From an uncultured Muribaculum sp. (GTDB lineage Bacteria > Bacteroidota > Bacteroidia > Bacteroidales > Muribaculaceae): a stretch of 64,000 bases of DNA. Location: NCBI RefSeq assembly GCF_910583865.1, contig NZ_CAJTYX010000014.1, forward strand, positions 1 to 64,000, read 5' to 3'. Below the pieces are notes generated by a model. The model did no database searches. It saw only the letters and a program-made list of their open reading frames with translations, and was not told the DNA's origin. Below, one piece after another: positions 1-6,933 of this stretch. The position numbers and the translations under genes are program-made. The stretch's first letter is position 1. Each line of letters opens with the position of its first letter.

Positions 1-246
1 ACAAATTATTTCCAAGGGTCAAATCAACCTTGGCCCCAGGGGGCATCCGCGCCTGGGTTTTCCAATAAGCACGGAGAGCTCTTTCTTATCGCGGTACCGA
101 CCCGTCTCAATGTGGTTTTCGACCTTTCGGATCTACTCGCCTGCATATTTATCGGCTATCGCTCATCGCTGACTCTTCCGGTGGTCTCCCGTCCGGGCGG
201 TATCAGCGGAATTTCCAGACTTGTCAAGGTACTCTTCTTTGGTTGC
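1..246 (-). other. Non-coding structured stretch with two hairpins
   Basis: No convincing protein gene is seen on either strand here. On the minus strand the sequence carries two short stem-loops: 35-57 (CCCAGG pairing with CCTGGG, 11-base loop) and 12-33 (CCAAGG with CCTTGG, 10-base loop). They lie downstream of two tRNA-like elements and read as the continuation of the same leftward transcript. The window starts inside the region, so its left limit is unknown. The stretch 60-246 has further partial palindromes (for example around the KpnI-like GGTACC at about 92) that I could not assign to a known RNA family. Confidence 0.4.
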
Positions 247-312
247 GAGAATGGCAGGAATCGAACCTGCACCTACCGGATCCTCGTTGCGCTACCATTA
301 AGCTACATTCTC
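247..312 (-). tRNA. tRNA-like element, aberrant anticodon arm
   Basis: The 66-base minus-strand element has a perfect 7-bp acceptor stem (GAGAATG/CATTCTC), T8-A9, a short D arm with GCT/AGC stem and the usual TGG in its loop, and a perfect 5-bp T arm (GCAGG-TTCGATT-CCTGC). Between D and T arms only about 20 bases remain, against 22-23 normally, and they do not form a normal 5-bp anticodon stem with a 7-base loop, so no anticodon can be named. No CCA is encoded at the 3' end. It may be a degenerate phage tRNA, or a molecule that keeps only the acceptor/T-arm half functional. Confidence 0.5.
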
Positions 313-313
313 G

Positions 314-325
314 GGGCTAAAGCCC
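314..325 (-). other. Short hairpin between the two tRNA-like elements
   Basis: On the minus strand GGGC-TTTA-GCCC forms a 4-bp stem with a 4-base loop, extendable by a G.T pair. It sits one base upstream of the first base of the 247-312 tRNA-like element and may separate the two elements for processing. Confidence 0.4.
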
Positions 326-356
326 TCGGCCTAATCGATGTCAGCCGTCCTTATGT

Positions 357-434
357 GGGAGTAGCAGGAGTCGAACCTGCAGCCACTCGCTTTCGTTAGC
401 GGGCCTCTACCAAATTGAGATTATCGATACTCCC
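357..434 (-). tRNA. tRNA-like element with extra bases
   Basis: The 78-base minus-strand element has a perfect 7-bp acceptor stem (GGGAGTA/TACTCCC), a D-arm-like CTC/GAG stem enclosing TTGG, and a T arm (GCAGG-TTCGACT-CCTGC) whose stem is identical to that of the neighbouring element at 247-312. About six extra bases separate the acceptor from the D stem. In place of a standard anticodon arm is a CGCT/AGCG stem closing a 6-base AACGAA loop, with outer GCC/GGC pairing. No anticodon with a preceding U33 can be read. The acceptor/T-arm half looks intact and the lower half does not. Confidence 0.5.
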
Positions 435-442
435 GAATTGAA

Positions 443-494
443 CCCCTTTCGGGGCCGGGTCTCTCTTGACCCTCGGCATTGCTCACTCCTGAGC
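443..494 (-). other. Three consecutive short hairpins
   Basis: On the minus strand three perfect stem-loops follow one another between the stop of the 525-890 gene and the first tRNA-like element: 481-494 (GCTCA-GGAG-TGAGC), 457-472 (GGGTC-AAGAGA-GACCC) and 443-454 (CCCC-GAAA-GGGG, a GNRA tetraloop). None is followed by a T-run, so they do not look like ordinary intrinsic terminators. They suggest a processed or structured RNA. Confidence 0.45.
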
Positions 495-524
495 ACCGTA
501 GTTGGGTGGTTTGACTTTGGCGGA

Positions 525-890
525 TTAATCTTCAAAGAATTTTGCTACATATCCTTCGAGGGTTACAGCAACGGCAGCTTGTGCAACGGAGATTTCCTGC
601 TTGTCATCAAGGTTGCCTTTGGTGCGCTGTTGGTAGGCGTGGAACCGGATATGGCCCTCCATACGCTTGAGCGGTTCTCCGCTGTCAACGGTAAATCCGT
701 TGATTTTGCGGAGGTATCCGGCTACATAGCAGTTTAGACCGAATTGCCAGTTTGCTTGCTTATATTCTTCGGGAGATATATTCATCTTCTCCAGTTTGGC
801 AAAAGCCTTTTCTGCACGGTTTACATGGTCATTGATGTCGTGCTCAAAAGCAGCACGGATATCATCAAGTTTTGTTTCTGTTGTTGCCAT
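525..890 (-). CDS. Small protein of unknown function
   Basis: A 121-residue soluble protein with no signal peptide or membrane segment and no family that I recognise. It is rich in charged and alpha-helix-forming residues (a lysine/glutamate-rich segment at about 20-45) and ends in an acidic FFED. It lies 17 bases downstream of the 908-1180 gene on the same strand and so is probably co-transcribed from the operator-controlled promoter near 1262. The position, divergent from a CI-like regulator, is that of an early gene of a phage or phage-derived element. The product could be a small phage accessory protein, but no function is claimed. Confidence 0.6.
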   Translation of the reverse strand: MATTETKLDDIRAAFEHDINDHVNRAEKAFAKLEKMNISPEEYKQANWQFGLNCYVAGYLRKINGFTVDSGEPLKRMEGHIRFHAYQQRTKGNLDDKQEISVAQAAVAVTLEGYVAKFFED

Positions 891-907
891 ATAGGTACGA
901 TTTATTA

Positions 908-1180
908 TTAGTCTGAAATTTCGTCAAGGGTCTCAGTAATCACATACCATTCATAGCGACAGCCTTTCAGTTGCTCGTCAGAGAGGGAGCAACAATGCTT
1001 GGTGGCGTAGAAATAGAGAGCTTTAGTTGTTGTGCCATCCTCGTTTTCAATGACCCCGAAAGAGCGGTCACGTTTTTTGAAACCGAGCTTTTTCAATTCC
1101 TCCCAAGTGGTCAGCAGCGCGGGGCGATGGCCTCCCCAAATGGGTGCGCTGATTTCTTTACCTTTGATTGATGTAGCCAT
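908..1180 (-). CDS. Small protein of unknown function
   Basis: A 90-residue protein without signal peptide or membrane segment and without a family that I recognise. It carries a WGG near residue 16, a lysine-rich centre (KKLGFKKRD), and an acidic C-terminus. It is the first gene of the leftward unit that begins at the operator region 1262-1306, followed 17 bases later by the 525-890 gene and then by the structured RNA stretch. The leader from the predicted start of transcription is about 75 bases. The divergent regulator suggests this is the first gene repressed by it. Confidence 0.6.
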   Translation of the reverse strand: MATSIKGKEISAPIWGGHRPALLTTWEELKKLGFKKRDRSFGVIENEDGTTTKALYFYATKHCCSLSDEQLKGCRYEWYVITETLDEISD

Positions 1181-1261
1181 ATCTGGTCGTTTTTAGTTGA
1201 TTATGTCCTTGTTACTCTCAATCAAAATCACTAATTTTGTAATGTTTGATTTAAGATATTG

Positions 1262-1293
1262 CAAAAGTAATCGTATTTACGTTTATATCCAAA
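1262..1293 (-). promoter_or_regulatory. Leftward promoter under operator control
   Basis: On the minus strand a -33 TTTG (1290-1293) is separated by 20 bases from a -7 TACTTTTG (1262-1269), which matches the Bacteroidetes TTTG / TAnnTTTG pattern. It would drive the 908-1180 and 525-890 genes and the tRNA-like region. Almost the whole promoter spacer lies inside the inverted repeat at 1269-1306. Confidence 0.6.
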
Positions 1294-1306
1294 CGTAAAT
1301 ACGATT
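1269..1306. promoter_or_regulatory. Perfect 16-bp inverted repeat, likely repressor operator
   Basis: The arms 1269-1284 and 1291-1306 (AATCGTATTTACGTTT and its exact complement) are separated by 6 bases. The repeat covers the -33 box and spacer of the leftward promoter and lies 45 bases upstream of the regulator gene at 1351. A third copy of the half-site core TTTACGTT is at 1337-1344, just before the regulator's start codon. This layout fits an operator bound by the dimeric 1351-1707 regulator, which would shut off the leftward unit and possibly its own gene. Confidence 0.6.
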
Positions 1307-1350
1307 GTCAGTGTAGTTTTAAATATTATTAACGCTTTTACGTTCACAGC

Positions 1351-1707
1351 ATGACTTCTCTCAACGCAAAAATTCGAGATATAATCTCTGCCTACAAATT
1401 GTCTGACAGACAGTTCGCAATTAAGATAGGGGTAACCCAGTCTGTCATTGGTTCAATGTTTCAAAAGGGTACAGAGCCATCATCCAAAGTAATCCGAAAT
1501 ACTTTGACTGCTTTCCCAGAAATTTCAGCCGATTGGTTTCTACGCGATTCGGGGGAGATGCTGAAATCTCAAAGCAAAGAGATTGAACGCATTAATTCTT
1601 TGCTTGATACTATAACCACTCTTCAACAAGCAATTAATGCAAAATCAGATACAATAGCAGCACTCAACGAACGTATCAAACAACTCGAAAACCAACTCAA
1701 CAAATGA
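1351..1707 (+). CDS. CI/Cro-like phage repressor
   Basis: A 118-residue DNA-binding protein. Residues about 5-60 form a Cro/CI-type helix-turn-helix (QFAIKIGVTQSVIGSMF lies in the recognition region), followed at 56-71 by the PEISADWFLRDSGEML-type segment that is usual in Bacteroidales phage-type repressors. Residues 75-118 are a heptad-patterned coiled coil, expected to serve for dimerisation in place of a LexA-like peptidase domain. The absence of a peptidase domain means RecA-driven self-cleavage is not expected. The gene faces two unknown genes across a perfect inverted repeat and overlaps the downstream lipoprotein gene by ATGA. Confidence 0.75.
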   Translation: MTSLNAKIRDIISAYKLSDRQFAIKIGVTQSVIGSMFQKGTEPSSKVIRNTLTAFPEISADWFLRDSGEMLKSQSKEIERINSLLDTITTLQQAINAKSDTIAALNERIKQLENQLNK

Positions 1708-2135
1708 AGAATATCTTAACATTGACAACACTCATCTGTTGCTTACTTTTGACAGCCTGTAGCTCGGACGATGAGCCTCAAGCAGAATATACCGGCCCTT
1801 GGGTTGTGATATATTATGAATCATATCACGGCATGCACAATAACAGTGAAGAATTCATGGTGTGGTTTCAAAACCACATTGGCGATTTTGATGCAGCCAT
1901 ATTTGAGAAGTCAAACGGAGAGTCGTGGATTCTTCAAGCTTCCAACGATGATTGGATAGAGTTAAACGATTATGGCAATTGGTATAATGGAGAAATCCAA
2001 TGGATTGAAACAATCGACAAAGCTTCAGAGGAAGATATTAAAACAAAGGCCGCTGAATTTGAATCATTCAGCATAACGGATGAAATAAGCAGACATTACG
2101 ATTCTTTCAAAGCGCATTATCAAAGAATGAAGTAA
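1704..2135 (+). CDS. Small lipoprotein coupled to the repressor gene
   Basis: A 143-residue protein with a clear lipoprotein signal peptide: charged start, hydrophobic stretch, then the lipobox LLTAC with Cys19, followed by SSDDE. The mature part of about 125 residues is acidic and tryptophan/tyrosine-rich and is not a family that I recognise. The start codon overlaps the stop of the repressor gene (ATGA), so the two are translationally coupled and would be made together in the repressed (lysogenic) state. That suggests a surface role such as superinfection exclusion or another prophage-conferred trait. This is an inference from context only. Confidence 0.6.
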   Translation: MKNILTLTTLICCLLLTACSSDDEPQAEYTGPWVVIYYESYHGMHNNSEEFMVWFQNHIGDFDAAIFEKSNGESWILQASNDDWIELNDYGNWYNGEIQWIETIDKASEEDIKTKAAEFESFSITDEISRHYDSFKAHYQRMK

Positions 2136-2353
2136 CTTCCAGCAAAACATTTCCGTATTATTGTCGGCACGGAATTAAAACCTATTGAAAGAACAAGTAT
2201 TTCAGTCGACTACGCGGATATACGGCAAATTTTCGTTAATTTTACAGCGCAAAATTAGGTGAGAATCAGCGGCAAAGCAATAACTTACCGGTTGGTTTGA
2301 CCCTTACCGAAAAGTTTGTTTTGCACAAAATCAATAAGTTCCGACATCGAGAA

Positions 2354-2779
2354 ATGGCAAAAAAATTGGACTACGAATATTGCAAGGCTGCTCCCATGCT
2401 TGAATGGATGGGCAACAAATGGGCCTTGGTGGTGCTCCTGAAAGTTTCGGAGAATGAGCCTGCGCGGTTCAACGAACTTTATCGGACAATCCCGGCTATA
2501 TCAGAAAAAGTCCTCTCGCAAGTCCTGCGCCAGTTATATACCGACGGTATTCTTGACCGTCAGCTCTATCCCGATGTACCTCCGAGGGTAGAATACTCAG
2601 TTTCCGATTTCGGCAAGACGTTGTTGCCGCTCGTTCAGAATCTTATTACTTGGGGTCAGGAGAATTTCGACACGATAATAAAGAATCGACAAGATAGAGA
2701 AATAATACTTAATCCGCCAAGCCGAAATAGTTTGCAATTTGTCGGCTCAAAATTTGTGGCTGGGAGCGAAATTGACTAA
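2354..2779 (+). CDS. HxlR-family transcriptional regulator
   Basis: A 141-residue winged-helix regulator. The family signature is visible at the start: Cys near residue 8 (YEYCKAAP), then MGNKWALVVLLKV (helix 1-2), RFNELYRTIPAISEKVLSQVLRQL (recognition helices) and the wing region DGILDRQLYPDVPPRVEYSVSDFG. HxlR proteins often sense electrophiles or oxidants through the N-terminal Cys. I chose the ATG at 2354 over an upstream TTG at 2297 because family members start only a few residues before the conserved Cys. No neighbouring target gene is obvious. The base composition of this gene is intermediate between the AT-rich phage-like left edge and the core genes to the right. Confidence 0.85.
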   Translation: MAKKLDYEYCKAAPMLEWMGNKWALVVLLKVSENEPARFNELYRTIPAISEKVLSQVLRQLYTDGILDRQLYPDVPPRVEYSVSDFGKTLLPLVQNLITWGQENFDTIIKNRQDREIILNPPSRNSLQFVGSKFVAGSEID

Positions 2780-2871
2780 CTTTGACAAGTTAAAGAGGCT
2801 CGAAAGGGTATCGCTTTAAATTTCCCATCTTTGAAGAACGTACATATATAATTGTCATACAATAAAATACA

Positions 2872-3258
2872 ATGGAAGTAGAAGGTAAAATCATATTGGC
2901 TCTTCCCGAGCAGTCGGGTGTGTCGCGTGCCGGAAACAACTGGAAAAAACGTGAATACGTTTTGGAGACGCATGAGACTTATCCTAAGAAGGTGTTCTTT
3001 GTGCTTTTCGGTGACCGTGCCGACCAGTATCCTCTTAATGTAGGCGACGAGATACGTCTGAGCTTCGACATCAACAGCCGCGAGTATAATGGACGTTGGT
3101 TTACTTCGATCGACGGATGGAAGGTTGAGCCGGCCACCGCACCTGCGGCTCCCGGCGCTCCCGCGCCCCAGACTTACGCCCAGGCTCCCGCTTATGGCGC
3201 TCCTGCCGCTCCTGTGCCCGATCTCACTCCTGAACCCAACGACGATCTGCCGTTCTGA
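2872..3258 (+). CDS. DUF3127 protein with SSB-like tail
   Basis: A 128-residue protein. Residues 1-90 match DUF3127 (starting MEVEGKI, with WKKREYVLET and the VGDEIRLSFDINSREYNGRWFT segment), a Bacteroidetes family with an OB-fold-like pattern. A linker of about 30 residues rich in Ala and Pro follows, and the protein ends in the acidic tail NDDLPF. That design (OB-like core, flexible linker, acidic DDLPF tail) is the design of single-stranded DNA-binding protein, whose tail recruits replication and repair partners. A DNA-binding role is inferred. The gene stands alone, ending before a bidirectional terminator. Confidence 0.85.
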   Translation: MEVEGKIILALPEQSGVSRAGNNWKKREYVLETHETYPKKVFFVLFGDRADQYPLNVGDEIRLSFDINSREYNGRWFTSIDGWKVEPATAPAAPGAPAPQTYAQAPAYGAPAAPVPDLTPEPNDDLPF

Positions 3259-3317
3259 TTTCGCACTTCGTGTCGTGCGGCGACATGACGCGGACATATA
3301 TAAGCATATAGAAACAA

Positions 3318-3367
3318 TGCGCCGAATCATGCGAGAGTCTGTAGATGACGATGCGTGATTCGGCGCA
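3318..3367. terminator. Terminator between converging genes
   Basis: A long stem pairs 3318-3332 with 3353-3367 (TGCGCCGAATCATGC against GCGTGATTCGGCGCA, one G.T pair). It is followed on the plus strand by GTGTTTTA. It separates the DUF3127 gene (plus) from the helicase gene (minus) and can serve both. Confidence 0.6.
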
Positions 3368-3391
3368 GTGTTTTACTGTGGCGTGCCGGGG

Positions 3392-4783
3392 CTATGACGC
3401 GGGTGTGCCGTCCGTGCGGTCTTTGGGGGAATCTGCTTTGTCTTTGCCTGAGGAGGGGCGGCGATGCTTGTAGCGCCGGTTTCCGTGTTTCTTGCCGGAG
3501 TTCCCCTTATCGGTTTCCTTTTCTGCGGTTTCTTTGTCGGTGGTCTCCGGTGCGGACGATGCATTCGGCGTGCCAGGGCGTGCGCCTTTCGGTGCATCTT
3601 GCTTCTTTTGTCGTCGTCGATCCTTGGTGGCGGAACGGTCACTACGTCCAGCGTCGGCTCCTGGGACTGCGTCCTCCAGGGGTATCTTTATTTTCAATGT
3701 GGATTCCACGCGTGAGAATGCACGTTTGTCGCGCGGCGACACGAGGGTGACGGCGGTGCCTTCGGCGTTGGCGCGACCGGTGCGCCCTACGCGGTGAACA
3801 TAATCCTCCGGTTCGCGGGGAACGTCGTAATTGACCACCATGGATATGTCGTCTATGTCGATGCCTCGGGCGAGCAGGTCGGTGGCGACGAGCACGTCGA
3901 GGCGTTCTGCTCGGAAGTCGTGGATAGTGTCGTCGCGTTCTTTCTGTCCGAGGTCGGAGTGTATCTCTGCGGCTTTTATTCCGGATCGGCGCAGTGAGCG
4001 GGTGAGGTCGCGCACGCCGAGTTTCGAAGAGGCGAACACTATGACTTTCGAGCCGTGGCGCTCCTTCAGCAGGCGCAGCAGCACTCCATCTTTCTGGGCG
4101 TCACCGCACATTATGGCCGACTGGGCTATCTTTTCCACGGGGCGCGAGGGCGCGATTTTTATTTCCACGGGATCGCTGAGGATGTCCTTGGCGAGCTTTC
4201 GTATGCGAGGGGGCATTGTGGCCGAGAACAGCAGTGTCTGGCGTTCCGTAGGAAGTTGGGCGGCGATGCGCATGATATCGTCGTAGAATCCCATGTCGAG
4301 CATCCTGTCTGCCTCGTCGAGGATGAAGTATTTGACTTTTCCGAGATTGATGCCGCCCATCTGCAGGAGTGCCTGGAGGCGTCCGGGTGTGGCGATGACC
4401 ACGTCGGCACCTTCGCGCATTGCACGTTGCTGGCGGGCGAAAGTGGCGCCGTCAGTGCCGCCGTAGATGGCGAGTGAGGAGATTGGGAGATAGTAGGAGA
4501 ATCCGTCCATCTGCTGCTCGATTTGCTGTGCAAGCTCGCGGGTGGGGGCCATGACTATGCAGTTGACCCCGGCATCCGGCGCGGGAAGGTCCGCGAGGAG
4601 GTCAATCACCGGGAGGAGGTAGGCGGCGGTCTTGCCTGTGCCGGTCTGGGCTATGGCTATGAGGTCGCGTCCTTGCAGTACGATCGGGATGGCTTGTTCC
4701 TGTATAGGAGTGCACTCGTCGAAGTGCATCGCGTAGATAGCGTCGAGTATATCGTCGCTTAAATCAAGATCTTCAAAATGCAT
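3392..4783 (-). CDS. DEAD-box ATP-dependent RNA helicase
   Basis: A 463-residue RNA helicase of the RhlE type. The motifs are in order: Q motif CTPIQEQAIP (24-33), Walker A AQTGTGKT (45-52), PTRELAQQ (80-87), TPGR (132-135), DEAD (156-159), SATMPP (187-192), ARGIDI (305-310) and HRVGRTGR (330-337). After residue 370 the tail is long, basic and low in complexity, as usual for RNA-binding extensions that anchor the helicase on rRNA or mRNA. Likely roles are ribosome assembly or RNA turnover. A consensus promoter at 5053-5085 implies a leader of about 260 bases, which suggests control at RNA level, as seen for cold-shock helicases. Confidence 0.92.
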   Translation of the reverse strand: MHFEDLDLSDDILDAIYAMHFDECTPIQEQAIPIVLQGRDLIAIAQTGTGKTAAYLLPVIDLLADLPAPDAGVNCIVMAPTRELAQQIEQQMDGFSYYLPISSLAIYGGTDGATFARQQRAMREGADVVIATPGRLQALLQMGGINLGKVKYFILDEADRMLDMGFYDDIMRIAAQLPTERQTLLFSATMPPRIRKLAKDILSDPVEIKIAPSRPVEKIAQSAIMCGDAQKDGVLLRLLKERHGSKVIVFASSKLGVRDLTRSLRRSGIKAAEIHSDLGQKERDDTIHDFRAERLDVLVATDLLARGIDIDDISMVVNYDVPREPEDYVHRVGRTGRANAEGTAVTLVSPRDKRAFSRVESTLKIKIPLEDAVPGADAGRSDRSATKDRRRQKKQDAPKGARPGTPNASSAPETTDKETAEKETDKGNSGKKHGNRRYKHRRPSSGKDKADSPKDRTDGTPAS

Positions 4784-5052
4784 ATCGCAAATTTAACAAA
4801 TATATACGGATTGCGCAACCTGTGGCGTTGCATTTGGGGTAGGGGGATAAAAAAATAAGACTACCTCACGGCACCCTTATTTCTCGCTTGTTGCTTGTTG
4901 AATATCTATTCTGTCTTTATTGGAAAGTTACGTATGAAAAAGTATTCTGTTTACCTTTGTATTTGTTGTTGGTGTTGTTTCGGTGGTTGTCAGATTTCTT
5001 AGATTAGCTAAGAAGATTTCTTGTCAAGCGGGGGTCTTTGTTTCCCTCTTGC

Positions 5053-5085
5053 GTTGCAAAGGTAATAATTTGTTTTGTACTGTCA
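5053..5085 (-). promoter_or_regulatory. Promoter, probably of the helicase gene
   Basis: On the minus strand TTGAC is followed after about 19 bases by TACCTTTG (the complement, CAAAGGTA, is read on the plus strand near 5057). This matches the Bacteroidetes promoter pattern and points at the helicase gene that starts at 4783. Coordinates are approximate to a few bases. Confidence 0.5.
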
Positions 5086-5262
5086 ATGGGATGTGGTACA
5101 TGTTTAATAACATGTTTTGTCGAAATATCGGGAACCGGAGCGTCATGGCACTTGAATATAATAATAATTATGCTTCAAATGTTGAAAAGTTATTATAAAA
5201 GCGAGAATTGTAAAAGATGTAAAATATTTAAAATGTGTTAAAATTAAAGTTAGCGTGAATTT

Positions 5263-5312
5263 ATGTCAGATATGCGCCTCCGGGAGCATTCCGAAAGGCG
5301 CATATCTGGCAT
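5263..5312. terminator. Long near-perfect hairpin, terminator-like
   Basis: A 17-bp stem (5263-5279 with 5296-5312) with one G.T pair and a 16-base loop, followed on the plus strand by TTTT. It lies about 90 bases downstream of the amylase stop codon (minus strand), so it may end that transcript, although the T-run is on the other strand. Confidence 0.45.
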
Positions 5313-5399
5313 TTTGCTATTAAATCTTGCCTTTGGCGATGGTGATAATTTTGAAGTCGTTGTCTCGAAATCATACAGCCATCTTCAGGAAAGATTTTT

Positions 5400-6836
5400 T
5401 CATTGCTGATATATGATATATGAGGAGAGTGGGGCCAGCGTGCCGGAGATCTTTCCTTCGGCTATCTCGAAATCGGAATGGTGGACGGCGTCGGTGTATC
5501 TGCCTTTCTTTAGGGATGAGGGGAGACTCAGTGTTTGCGTATCGGTGGAGATATTGATGAGAGCCACTCCTTTGATGCCGCGTTCCACGGCAATCACGGC
5601 CCCGTTGTCGCTTACGTTGATCTGTTCGGGCTGTCCGTGCATCTCATGGCGGAATCTATTGACAGCTACTACCTCGGGATTGAAGAACTCGTCGTTGCCA
5701 CGTGCGCCTATGCGGTTGTTGCCCCAATAGTTTTGCCGCGTGGAACCCATCGGGCGGCTGAAGAATAGCGGAGTGCCGAAGCGGCGTGCTGCGAGGAACA
5801 CGTAGCCTTCGCGTACCTGTGCATCCTCAAGGTCGGCCGATTCATGTTCGTTGGCATACGTGTCGTGCGACTCCACCCATGTGACAAGTTTTTCGGCGGG
5901 AGCGGGATGCTGCCAGTCGGCGAGACTATCGGCATAGTATGAACCTTCTTGGAGCGCATTGCGCAGGGCGTGGCCGTAGTTGCTGGCCGTGAGCGACATG
6001 TAGGCGGCGTAGTCGGCCTCGCGCACGTTCTTGTCCTGAAGCACTTCGCCGTAGATAAATAGGCTGTCGGCTGGGAGGGCGAGTGAGAGTCCCTGAACGC
6101 TTTCACGCCCTGTGGCTATATCCCAGAAATTGTTGCGCTGCGAGAGCGAGTCGCGCGGGTCGTCGGGCAGGCCTATGTGCTTGGCTGTGTCGTAGCGGAA
6201 TCCACGTGCGCCGCATGCTATGAGGTCGTTGACATACTGTAGATAGTAATGCTGGAAGCCGGAATTCTCAGTGTTGACATCCGGCAGGCCTCCCATCATG
6301 CCTGTGGTGCACTCGTAGCGGTCGTTCCATTCGGTGATGTTGTTGAATCCGTTAGCATGAAAAAGCTTGTCGTGACCGCCTGCGGCGCTGTCGAGGGCGG
6401 CGGTGACGGCTGTGTGGTCGACAGCCGTATGGTTGGGGAGCACGTCTACTATCACTTTGACACCGTATTTGGTGGCGCTGTCGCACATGGCTTTGAACTG
6501 GTCGCGTGTGCCGAGGAGGTGGTTGCCGATTTTCCAGTCGATTGGCTGATAGTAGTAGTACCACTTGCCTTTCACTGAATCGCCTTCTTCGCTGAACAGC
6601 GCCATGCCGCCATCTTCACCGACGAAACATGTGTTGGCCGGTGATGTCTGCACGAAGTCGAAGCCTGCATCGGCAATAGTTTTCATGTTGGCTGCAATTG
6701 TGTCGAATGACCATGACCACGCGTGGAGGATGGCACTGTCGTTTGTCGGCACTTCGGGCTGCTTCGGGTTGCATGCGCCCAGGATCGCTCCGATGGCGAT
6801 GCCTGTTACGGGAAGTAAAATGTAGTTTTTCATCAT
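5400..6836 (-). CDS. Alpha-amylase lipoprotein, GH13
   Basis: A 478-residue lipoprotein with a signal peptide ending in the lipobox GAILGAC (Cys22), so it is membrane-anchored and either periplasmic or surface-exposed. The GH13 regions are visible: DVLPNH (131-136), GFRYDTAKH with the nucleophile Asp215, IYGEV with the acid/base Glu264, and ESHD with Asp325. Length is typical for a compact (beta/alpha)8 amylase with a small C-terminal beta domain. It should cut internal alpha-1,4 bonds in starch or glycogen. There is no SusC/SusD pair nearby, so it is not part of a visible polysaccharide locus. The gene appears monocistronic. Confidence 0.92.
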   Translation of the reverse strand: MMKNYILLPVTGIAIGAILGACNPKQPEVPTNDSAILHAWSWSFDTIAANMKTIADAGFDFVQTSPANTCFVGEDGGMALFSEEGDSVKGKWYYYYQPIDWKIGNHLLGTRDQFKAMCDSATKYGVKVIVDVLPNHTAVDHTAVTAALDSAAGGHDKLFHANGFNNITEWNDRYECTTGMMGGLPDVNTENSGFQHYYLQYVNDLIACGARGFRYDTAKHIGLPDDPRDSLSQRNNFWDIATGRESVQGLSLALPADSLFIYGEVLQDKNVREADYAAYMSLTASNYGHALRNALQEGSYYADSLADWQHPAPAEKLVTWVESHDTYANEHESADLEDAQVREGYVFLAARRFGTPLFFSRPMGSTRQNYWGNNRIGARGNDEFFNPEVVAVNRFRHEMHGQPEQINVSDNGAVIAVERGIKGVALINISTDTQTLSLPSSLKKGRYTDAVHHSDFEIAEGKISGTLAPLSSYIIYQQ

Positions 6837-6933
6837 TCTTTGTAAATATCTTTAGAATACAATGTTTATGCGGTGTTTTAGAATCGGGGTTATAGGTGGT
6901 GGTCGGCCGGGTCGTGGCGACAGACGCATAGTG

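Larger units (their letters stand above)
4784..5399. other. AT-rich intergenic region of 616 bases
   Basis: No protein gene is supported. The region holds the presumed leader and promoter of the helicase gene (minus strand), and near the amylase end the long hairpin at 5263-5312. A plus-strand TACCTTTG occurs near 4951 but lacks a -33 box at the right distance, and the short frames downstream of it do not look coding. Confidence 0.5.

Noticed and set aside
112..399. Open frame of 95 codons across the tRNA-like elements on the plus strand
   Set aside because: It runs antisense through both tRNA-like elements and has no protein-like features.
2776..3330. Long frame on the minus strand opposite the DUF3127 gene
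   Set aside because: It is the antisense shadow of a clear DUF3127 gene and has no family-like features.
4983..5241. Short frames on the plus strand between the helicase and amylase genes
   Set aside because: AT-rich, Asn/Cys-heavy composition and no recognisable start context; the region looks like a leader plus promoter.
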